Position numbers and translations under genes: made by a program | Notes under the pieces: generated by a model | The model's input: the letters and a program-made list of their open reading frames with translations, nothing else | Told to the model about the DNA's origin: nothing | The model's database searches: none | Origin: Vitreoscilla sp. | Lineage (GTDB): Bacteria > Pseudomonadota > Gammaproteobacteria > Burkholderiales > Burkholderiaceae_C | Reading direction: 5' to 3' | Assembly: GCA_018780145.1 (NCBI GenBank) | Contig: JADMKA010000089.1 | Location: forward strand, 1-64,000 | Length of the DNA stretch: 64,000 bases | In this document: piece by piece, positions 58,144-64,000 of the stretch | Numbering within the stretch: position 1 is the first letter of the stretch | Layout: every line of letters starts with the position of its first letter

Positions 58144-58800
58144 TCAAAGCACCGGCACGGCGTCGAAGGTTTCCACCGGCGTCAGCCGAGCCAGCTTCGC
58201 GGCATCGTCCACCGACCCGGTCAGCCAGAGCTCAAAGTCTTCAGGCTCCAGCGCCACGACCGATCGCTTGTCCTGCTGGTCCGGACCGAGCTTTGGGTCG
58301 GGCTTGTGCATGCGCGACATGAGCGGGTGGGTGTCGGCGTTCAGTGTGAGCATCGTGTAGCTCTCGACGCGCTCACCGGTTTCCTTGTCGGTCCAGGTAT
58401 TCCACAGACCCGCCAGGCCCCACGGCAGCCCGTCTGCGCGCCGAAAACGCCACCAGACGTTCTTGCCGCTCTCCCAGTTGGGCTCATCGAAGCTCGCCGC
58501 CGGGATGATGCAGCGCTGCCCTCGGGCCCAGGGCAACTTGTACGAGGCCTTGGCGCCCAGCTCCTCGAACCGTGCGTTGTTGGTCGCATAGGTCAGCTTC
58601 GGCGTCTTGGCGAACCACGGCACCAGGCCCCATTGCCCCACAACCAGTTCGCGTTCGGTGCTGTCGCGCACCAGGCGGACAAAGGGCCCAGGGGCCCGCG
58701 GGAATACCTCGCGGCCGCTCCAGGTGCCGCCACGACCCCGGCCGATATGAAACAGCTGCTCGATTTCGGCAACGTCCGGCGGCACGTAGCGATTGCACAT
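58144..58800 (-). CDS. yedK: YedK/HMCES (SOS response-associated peptidase) family protein
   Basis: ATG 58800 gives 218 residues starting MCNRYVPP with the catalytic Cys2. Conserved blocks follow: VVGQWGLVPWFAKTP, TNNARFEEL, RCIIPAASFDEPNW, and TLNADTHPLMSRMHK with the active-site His. The family forms a covalent crosslink with abasic sites in single-stranded DNA and protects them, which would suit single-stranded transfer intermediates. It is often carried on mobile elements. Confidence 0.93.
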   Translation of the reverse strand: MCNRYVPPDVAEIEQLFHIGRGRGGTWSGREVFPRAPGPFVRLVRDSTERELVVGQWGLVPWFAKTPKLTYATNNARFEELGAKASYKLPWARGQRCIIPAASFDEPNWESGKNVWWRFRRADGLPWGLAGLWNTWTDKETGERVESYTMLTLNADTHPLMSRMHKPDPKLGPDQQDKRSVVALEPEDFELWLTGSVDDAAKLARLTPVETFDAVPVL

Positions 58801-58874
58801 GCGCCGATGGTAGCGGCCCCATCCGGGGGGGTGGGCCCACAATCTACCTCCTTCCGCCGCTCGAGCTAGAAGCC

Positions 58875-59423
58875 ATGGATCAAGACAAGTTTGCATTTTT
58901 CGTAGCCAAGTTCAGGGCATTTGATGACGAGGAGTTCTTGGAGACTTGCCAACGATCGAACAGCCTTGCTGAAGAAGCAGAGGCGGCAGTAAGACAGGTG
59001 GCCTCCGAACGCGGCACCTCCTTGCCCGATCGCAGCAGCCAAGACACAGCCGCAGCAGGCACGGAACTTACCGACGCTGAGCGACGTGAACAGACTCGAC
59101 AATCAACCGAACTCTGGAACGGATCTCTTTCCAAGCGTGTCCAGCTTCAGTTTGCATTTCACGCTATCGTGTTCTCAGGTGCACTTCTTGGAACGTCTGG
59201 CCTGAGATTTGGTGCTCTTTGGCTCCTGGCTCTATGTGTTGCTCTGTACTACCCCGCCAACAAGATTGGCCGCAGCTATACGCGATCCATCTGCGCCAAC
59301 GGAGAGACATCAGTCGAGCAGAAGCGCGCATCGCTTCGCACGTCAAGCCTTGTGCTCTGGCCTACTCTCGTCGTCGCAGCGATGCTCGGAGCAGGCCTCG
59401 CGAACATGCTGCGTGGGGCCTGA
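58875..59423 (+). CDS. Uncharacterised membrane protein (possible cassette gene)
   Basis: ATG 58875 gives 182 residues: a soluble N-terminus with FAFFVAKFRAFDDEEFLETC and RSNSLAEEAEAAVRQVASER (a pattern seen in small membrane proteins of cassette arrays), then two or three membrane helices (FHAIVFSGALLGTSGL, WLLALCVALYYPA, LWPTLVVAAMLGAGLA). Its stop codon lies in an attC-like sequence, so it may once have been an integron cassette. Confidence 0.6.
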   Translation: MDQDKFAFFVAKFRAFDDEEFLETCQRSNSLAEEAEAAVRQVASERGTSLPDRSSQDTAAAGTELTDAERREQTRQSTELWNGSLSKRVQLQFAFHAIVFSGALLGTSGLRFGALWLLALCVALYYPANKIGRSYTRSICANGETSVEQKRASLRTSSLVLWPTLVVAAMLGAGLANMLRGA

Positions 59424-59495
59424 CCCCTCGTTCAACCGGACCCGCTACGGAGGCAACCTCCTGCCGGCTAACTCGAACGTTAGCCGCCCACTCCC
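59418..59495 (+). repeat. attC-like sequence after the membrane protein gene
   Basis: GCCTGACCCCTCGTTCAACC near the stop codon and GGCTAACTCGAACGTTAGCC at the end form the left and right halves typical of chromosomal-integron attC sites. The final GTTAGCC deviates from GTTRRRY at one place. A tandem CCGTCCGACC repeat follows. Confidence 0.4.
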
Positions 59496-59668
59496 AACCC
59501 GTCCGACCCCGTCCGACCCCGGAGCCGAGCATATGTTTTCAAATGAGCTGCCACTCAATCAAACGATCGTGGTCGCGCAAACAGACATCTTTCGCTCGAC
59601 CGCAACTCGCACCTCAGCGAACCGCAGGCCGCCCGTTGCGTCGAGCAACAGGCCGCTAGACTTGCTAC

Positions 59669-59854
59669 ATGGACGACAAAGACCTGAGCCCGAAGGCCAC
59701 CATGCTCCTACAGGCGCTCGAGGCCCTGTGCAAGGGTCAAGGCGTGCAGCTGACGGTCGCCGGAGAAGGCGTTCTCGAGCTGTGGCCCTTGCAGCTGGAC
59801 GACGATCCCGCCTACATCGAAAACGTTGCCGATCACTTGGGTCCTGCAGAGTAG
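59669..59854 (+). CDS. Small uncharacterised protein (61 residues)
   Basis: The frame from ATG 59669 reads MDDKDLSPKATMLLQALEAL, GVQLTVAGEGVLELWPLQLD, then ENVADHLGPAE. It has a natural composition with a helix followed by strands. No family is recognised. Confidence 0.45.
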   Translation: MDDKDLSPKATMLLQALEALCKGQGVQLTVAGEGVLELWPLQLDDDPAYIENVADHLGPAE

Positions 59855-59878
59855 CGGCCACGCGCCGAGGCAAGGCGC

Positions 59879-60553
59879 TCAGGTTGAGGCAGTAGTCTCG
59901 GGCGGCTCGCCGGTGACCGGCAGGCAGGGCTCGAACGACCGATACAGGTGCGTCACCTTGTCCATGCGCCGCTGTGAGCCGGTCAGGCCGGCCAGCAGCC
60001 GGTACGCGAAGTGCATCATCGCGTTCGAAAACGTCAGCAGCTTCAGCGCCAGCTCGGTGGGGAAACCCGTGCGGGTGCGCGCCAGGGGGTGGATGCCGGC
60101 GTGCACGAACGAGTTCAGCGCGTGACGCGAGTACTGATTGAACTCAGCCAGCGGCTTTGACAGCCCTGCAGGTGCGGTGCGCCCGATCGCCCCGAGCATG
60201 TCCGACGATGGGGGCACGTTCTTGCTGGCGAGCTCGGCCGCAGCGTCGAGCGTGCGCGTCAGCTTGGCGACCTGGTCGGCCGAGGCCGCGTACAGCAGCC
60301 ACGCCGATCGCAATAGCGCTTCGTACTGCAGCCGCAGCAAGGCGGCCGCGGAGTTGGGCGCGTTGACGGCAAAGGCAGCGCGCACGGCGACAGCGTGTTC
60401 AAGTGTCAGCTGCGCGGCTGCGGCGGCCAGCTCGTGCTTGGGCGAGCTATCGGCAAGCAACAGGGCGCCTTCGGGAAAGCAGCCCTGCAGCGCCGCTTCG
60501 AACTCGCCCGACAGGTCCAACACTGTGAGGAAATCGTCGGTGGTGGTGGTCAT
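59879..60553 (-). CDS. DUF6988-like helical protein
   Basis: ATG 60553 gives 224 residues, almost all helical: LDLSGEFEAALQGCFPEG, AALLRLQYEALLRSAWLLYA, HALNSFVHAGIHPLARTRTG. The RLQYEALLRSAWLLYAA block fits the DUF6988 group, related to other helical families with HEPN-like layout, but no RxxxxH-type active site is evident. It lies just after the TIGR02391-like gene on the same strand, probably one operon. Confidence 0.6.
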   Translation of the reverse strand: MTTTTDDFLTVLDLSGEFEAALQGCFPEGALLLADSSPKHELAAAAAQLTLEHAVAVRAAFAVNAPNSAAALLRLQYEALLRSAWLLYAASADQVAKLTRTLDAAAELASKNVPPSSDMLGAIGRTAPAGLSKPLAEFNQYSRHALNSFVHAGIHPLARTRTGFPTELALKLLTFSNAMMHFAYRLLAGLTGSQRRMDKVTHLYRSFEPCLPVTGEPPETTAST

Positions 60554-60573
60554 GGGTCTCGGCGCCTGCGTAG

Positions 60574-61374
60574 CTAGACCTTCGTCGCGCCATCGAGCTT
60601 GCGGTGCACGAACGACACCAGCGCGAAGATGTCCAGCGCATCTTGCTCCGGCATCGGCCAAGTGACTTTCGGCGCATGGGCTGCCGGGTTGCGCACGGCA
60701 CCGAACAGGCCGATGAGCAGGTTGCCGAAGCCCTTCTGTTCGCTGATCTCAGTGTCTGTGGTCAGGGTATTGATGGCGATGATCGGCGCCTTCATGCCCA
60801 GCGCCTGGCCGACCAGCTCCGCACCATCGCTAGTCAGGCCCGAGAGCTTGCGCAACCGTTCGGCCACGCCCTTGATTGCTTCCAGCACCGCGTGGAAGTA
60901 GTTCTGGTCCAGCAGCTCGGGCGTGCAGTAGGCGAAGACCTCGGCGTGCGTGCCGCGGGCTTCCAGCGTCCTTTTCAGACGCTGGGCGCGGGTAACGGCG
61001 CCGGCGACCGTCGTCTCGCGCGTGGTGAGCACAACTTGGCCGCGGTCGTTCACGCCGTAGCCGGCCAGCGACAGCGCTACATTCAGGCCGTCCTGTAGCG
61101 CGGTGAACTGCCCGGGCTTCTTCACTAAGCGCGCCGGCGCCATCGCGCGGTTGATGAACATGAGCAGGTGGCTACCCACCTGGTGCTTGTTCTGCTGCAG
61201 GACGATCGCGTTGAACAGCCGCTTCCACTTCGTCATTCCCGGGTCCGGGTCGTCCGCGCCCATCTGGGCAAGCAAGTCGCCGATCTCCGAGCCGGTCAGG
61301 CCGTGGGCGGTGTCGCCCAACTCGCGGCAGGCGGCCTCGATCACGGAAGCGTCAAAGCAAGGGATGTGGGTCAT
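60574..61374 (-). CDS. TIGR02391/Ymh-like family protein
   Basis: ATG 61374 gives 266 residues starting MTHIPCFDASVIEAACREL. The N-terminal half resembles small abortive-type proteins (GLTGSEIGDLLAQMGADDPD, TKWKRLFNAIVLQQN). The C-terminal half contains the TIGR02391 signature: FHAVLEAIKGVAERLRKLSG, then FGNLLIGLFGAVRNPAAHAP with an RNPxAH motif of HEPN-like type. Such RN-x-x-x-H motifs are typical of HEPN ribonucleases, so an RNase role in defence is plausible. It shares a short operon with the gene at 59879. Confidence 0.7.
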   Translation of the reverse strand: MTHIPCFDASVIEAACRELGDTAHGLTGSEIGDLLAQMGADDPDPGMTKWKRLFNAIVLQQNKHQVGSHLLMFINRAMAPARLVKKPGQFTALQDGLNVALSLAGYGVNDRGQVVLTTRETTVAGAVTRAQRLKRTLEARGTHAEVFAYCTPELLDQNYFHAVLEAIKGVAERLRKLSGLTSDGAELVGQALGMKAPIIAINTLTTDTEISEQKGFGNLLIGLFGAVRNPAAHAPKVTWPMPEQDALDIFALVSFVHRKLDGATKV

Positions 61375-61518
61375 CGTCGGTGAATGGGCTTGAGAGGGGT
61401 CAAGCCTCGCGGGGCTTGTGAGCGAATACTGGCCAAGGCCTCGCACGGCCCTGTCGGCTTCATCTTCTATGTGCTCAGCTTGGGTTGAAGAGGCTGCAAT
61501 GCGTTCGCTGATTGGGTT

Positions 61519-62100
61519 TCAGTCCTGACCCGACCGCTTCTCCTTGAGCGCACGCATCTTCGCGATGATCTCGCCGAACTCGTCGTTCCTGAAGTTCGAC
61601 CCATCTTCGATCGGCAGCTTCGCATGTGCCCGAAGGTCTCTCGCGGTTCCTGAAACATCCAGGCCCAGTTCCGCATAGCCGAGCTGCCGCTCGACGATGT
61701 AGTCCGAGCCATCTTCGTCGTCATGCTCGGTGTAGCCAAAGATCCAACTGTCCAGTTGCTTGCGCTTGTCTGGGATCGCAAGGATTGCGTAGAGCAGATC
61801 CTGAGGCAGGACTCGCCATTCGACATCGATGTTTAGTGGGGCGAACTCAGGCGCCTTAACGGTGGGCTTGTAGTACTGGTCATCTCCGGCAGGCCGGCCG
61901 TACGCAGTGCCGTTGTCACGGGCAACGCTCAGGCACCCGTTGACGAACCGGTCCAGTTCGGACACGACGAGGATCGCCAAGTACGCCTGCTCTTCCTTCT
62001 TCTTGCGGTGACGTGCCCACTGGTCAGCGCCGATGGTCAGAAGGCCACCCAACAGCACACCGAACAGGCCGATACTTGCCGTGATGATTTCGTCGCTCAT
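61519..62100 (-). CDS. Uncharacterised protein with N-terminal membrane helix
   Basis: A 193-residue protein: one membrane helix (residues 7-25, TASIGLFGVLLGGLLTIGA), then a basic stretch ARHRKKKEEQ and a soluble domain (YLAILVVSELDRFVNGCLSV, RVLPQDLLYAILAIPDKRKQ). The layout resembles small membrane proteins found in phage-related regions. No family is assigned. It is separated by 145 bases from the TIGR02391-like gene. Confidence 0.6.
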   Translation of the reverse strand: MSDEIITASIGLFGVLLGGLLTIGADQWARHRKKKEEQAYLAILVVSELDRFVNGCLSVARDNGTAYGRPAGDDQYYKPTVKAPEFAPLNIDVEWRVLPQDLLYAILAIPDKRKQLDSWIFGYTEHDDEDGSDYIVERQLGYAELGLDVSGTARDLRAHAKLPIEDGSNFRNDEFGEIIAKMRALKEKRSGQD

Positions 62101-62273
62101 GCCCTACCCCCTATGTGGATCGTAGCGCAGGTAATATTCAACCCGTGGCCTCTTGCGGCCGGTGCTCCGCAGTTCCTTCCCTTTTCGTCCGCGCACCGGC
62201 CTCATGTGTTTGAGGGATGCACGGAGCCGTGAGGCCGGGTGTGGGTGGGCGAAACGAACTTGGAAAGCGAACG

Positions 62274-62989
62274 ATGCTAATTACGGCCCGTCAAAGCTTT
62301 GTTCAGACGGCGATTCCAGCCTATGAGGCCTTCATGCAGAGCATGAAAGGGCGGTCTATCGGCCTTGGGCGCTCGCCGACGTTGCGCTGGCCCTCCTGCA
62401 CCTGCCTGACTTCTTGATGAAGGAGACACCGCCGCTGCCCGCGCTGAGCGGATTCAAGGATGAGCGCGACTATCGAAGATCACTGGCTAGTAACCTCCCA
62501 TACAAGGTCCTATGCGATTTTGGCAATGCGTTCAAGCATCGAACACTGACGCAGGGTGCACCTGTGCTCACCGGGATTTCCAGCGTCAAGCAAAGGTACG
62601 CCGTTTGCAAGTTCAGCGACGCACAGGGGGAGTACTTTCGGACCCTGAAGGCCGTGACCTTGGAGGACAGCGCCGGGGTCCAACATGAGGGGCGACGCCT
62701 CATCGTCCCTTCAATGAGGTTTTGGGCTCAAGAATTGTTCCGCATGGGAGTGATTCCCCAGATGGACGCGCGGTTGTTCGAGCTCGACGAGTTTGTGGCG
62801 CGCTCCGACCAGAGCTACCTTGGACCGCTGACATTCATGGGCATGGCGGGCGAGCCGCTAGAGTTCCATCCGCTGTCGCTCGACTACTCCGAAACGGAAC
62901 GAGCCTTGGTCTTGGCGCCCGCCGGCACCCAGTACGTCGACAAGGCTGAGTTCGCGTTTGAGATCCAGGAAAGCAGGTTTTCGCCCTAG
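62274..62989 (+). pseudogene. Frameshifted uncharacterised gene
   Basis: From ATG 62274 the frame reads MLITARQSFVQTAIPAYEAF MQS; within about ten bases of 62345 the sense continues in another frame: HERAVYRPWALADVALALLH, then LPDFLMKETPPLPALSGFKD and on to the stop at 62989. A single missing base explains this. The 3' part alone (ATG 62414, 191 codons) is still open and could be translated. The full protein would be about 238 residues; it is not recognised. Confidence 0.65.
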
Positions 62990-63033
62990 GCCAAGGATCG
63001 CCGCGGACCTGCCCCGGGGCGGGTGCCGATAGA

Positions 63034-63049
63034 TTTCGCGCCCGCGAAA
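63034..63049. promoter_or_regulatory. TTTCGCG-CC-CGCGAAA palindrome
   Basis: Seven-base arms (longer with one bulged A: AGATTTCGCG to CGCGAAAATCT). Located between converging genes, ten bases from the recombinase stop, so here it is not in promoter position. Confidence 0.6.
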
Positions 63050-63058
63050 ATCTCTCCC

Positions 63059-64000
63059 CTACCCCTCCGCAAACGCCTTCTCCATCGCCGCCTGGCGTCT
63101 CTCCATCTGCGCCCGGTAGTACCTCGCCGTCGTGCGCGGATCAGCCTGCCCCAGGTTCTCCTGCAGGATGTCGGGCGGCACCTCCCTCTCGGCTGCCCTC
63201 GTGGCATACGTGTGCCGAAGCCAATGCATCGAAGAACGCAGCGCCTGCTCCCTCTCATCCAACGACAGCCGGCTCGCCTTAATGGCCCGGTTGACAAACC
63301 GCGTGAAGGTCTGGTGCAGCGCCTGGTAGGAGATTGGCGCCGAACGATCGTCCAGTGCAGCCAGCAGCGGGGTCTCGCCGGGGTCATCGTCGAAGTCCCC
63401 GCCTCTGGCTTTGAAGTACACCCGCGTCGCGTCGATCGCGACCTTCGGCACAGGCACCAGCCGGTTCCTGCGGCCCTTGCCATGCACCCGGATCACCCAC
63501 CCGCTGGGCCTCTCGACCAAGTGCCGGCGCTCGGCGCGCAGCAGTTCGGCGGCACGCAGGCCCACCGCCTGTTCGAAGACGCAGAGCCAACGAAGGCGAT
63601 CCGTCGACGCCGATGTTGATCCGGCCAGGTGGCCGACCAGCGCAGCCCACGCCGCCGGCGTGAACGCTCGTGAGGTGGCGTCCCCAGTATCCCCGGCGAG
63701 CTCGTCATCACCGAGTTTTCGGTTGACGAGGATCCACGGGTTGCCGGCCAGGTACTGGGCTTGGACCAGCCAAGCGTAGAGGGAACCCAGGATGTTGAGC
63801 GCCAGCTGCCGGCTGGCGAGTGTCAGCTGGCCCTTGAACGGCGCCCAGCCGGGCGCCATGCGCTCGACCCGGCGCCGGCTGATCCACTGGGGTGGGATGC
63901 TGGCCAGGAAGTCGATGTAGGCCCGGCAGTCCTCGGCTGTCGCGTCCGACAGCGCCTTGCGCCGCTCCAGCGCGCACCACAGCACGAAGCGCTCGGCTTC
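63059..64000 (-). CDS. Tyrosine recombinase/integrase (N-terminus outside the window)
   Basis: The minus frame is open to the window edge, so the start is missing. The visible 314 residues contain a SAM-like N-terminal domain (RAYIDFLASIPPQWISRRR, NILGSLYAWLVQAQYLAGNP) and the catalytic domain: Arg I in FEQAVGLRAAELLRAE, Lys in VHGKGRRNRLVPV, HxxR in MHWLRHTYATRAAE, a second motif with GQADPRTTARYYRAQME (Tyr). It could be the element integrase or belong to another transposon. No attachment site was found at its 3' end. Confidence 0.9.
   Translation of the reverse strand, partial: EAERFVLWCALERRKALSDATAEDCRAYIDFLASIPPQWISRRRVERMAPGWAPFKGQLTLASRQLALNILGSLYAWLVQAQYLAGNPWILVNRKLGDDELAGDTGDATSRAFTPAAWAALVGHLAGSTSASTDRLRWLCVFEQAVGLRAAELLRAERRHLVERPSGWVIRVHGKGRRNRLVPVPKVAIDATRVYFKARGGDFDDDPGETPLLAALDDRSAPISYQALHQTFTRFVNRAIKASRLSLDEREQALRSSMHWLRHTYATRAAEREVPPDILQENLGQADPRTTARYYRAQMERRQAAMEKAFAEG

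Noticed and set aside
63034-63049. Attachment site at the 3' end of the recombinase gene
   Set aside because: The palindrome occurs at three other places far from any recombinase, so it is treated as a dispersed regulatory-type site.

Overview
The window is GC-rich DNA that reads like the accessory genome of a betaproteobacterium, most likely Burkholderiales. Almost all of it belongs to a conjugative element, either a plasmid or an ICE. The evidence is a P-type (VirB/VirD4) type IV secretion operon, a MOB_P relaxase with a recognisable nic sequence, an stbABC-like maintenance operon, an own primase, SSB, ParB-like protein and methylase, a ParDE pair, and a partial tyrosine recombinase at the right edge. 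No replication initiator, rRNA or tRNA gene was seen, so plasmid and ICE cannot be separated from this window alone.

Layout. 1-10572: plus-strand transfer operon (end of virB4, a secreted Cys-rich protein, virB6, virB5, virB8, virB9, virB10, virB11, virD4, an OmpA-like lipoprotein, a free-standing LPD7 protein), followed by a TraX-like membrane protein (10607-11350). 11966-18619: a five-gene, tightly overlapping cargo operon with the composition of a GTPase-associated conflict system: helical GASH-like protein, two different GTPases, a large GAP1-like protein and a caspase-like protease. The last two carry the same C-terminal adaptor domain. 18806-22293: mobilization region, with relaxase and MobC-like protein on the minus strand, a nic-like site, a field of GTTGA repeats phased at 10-11 bp, and a divergent stbABC-like operon. 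22955-24370: a hybrid of a membrane histidine kinase and a converging single-domain response regulator. 24486-26015: a protein resembling the Cas12m/TnpB lineage that lacks recognisable RuvC catalytic residues and the zinc-finger tail, so it is probably a nuclease-dead RNA-guided binder. 26118-30299: three LuxR-type regulators and two RsaM-like (DUF4902) proteins, with no luxI, plus a lux-box-like palindrome upstream of a 19-codon ORF.

30915-40365: a complete Tn3-family transposon with 38-bp inverted ends (36/38 identical) and a 5-bp target duplication CTGCT. It holds tnpA, a tyrosine recombinase with a 13-bp inverted core-like site, and three AT-richer passenger genes resembling surface or tail proteins (beta-helix, tail-tip-like, DUF1566). 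It interrupts the 3' end of an older gene.

40521-64000: ParDE, then a mostly minus-strand backbone of DNA metabolism genes (Toprim primase, SSB, DUF1173, ParB-like, N6-methylase-like, macro-like, DUF6573), a membrane-anchored Mrr-type nuclease, a TerB-like protein with a membrane partner, a YedK/HMCES homologue and several uncharacterised genes. A repeated leader module of about 400 bp occurs three times, each time directly upstream of a minus-strand operon start. A palindrome TTTCGCG-NN-CGCGAAA recurs at four places. Several gene fragments (SNase, nucleoside deaminase, SSB, ParB) show that this part has been rearranged repeatedly.

How it works together: VirB4-VirB11 build the transfer channel; VirD4 couples it to the relaxase that nicks near 20514; Stb proteins balance inheritance and transfer; ParDE adds addiction. 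The GTPase/caspase operon, the dead Cas12-like protein, the Mrr nuclease and the LuxR/RsaM cluster are cargo that could protect the element or host, exclude competitors, or tune its expression. All family assignments come from reading motifs and remembered family features; no database search was run.
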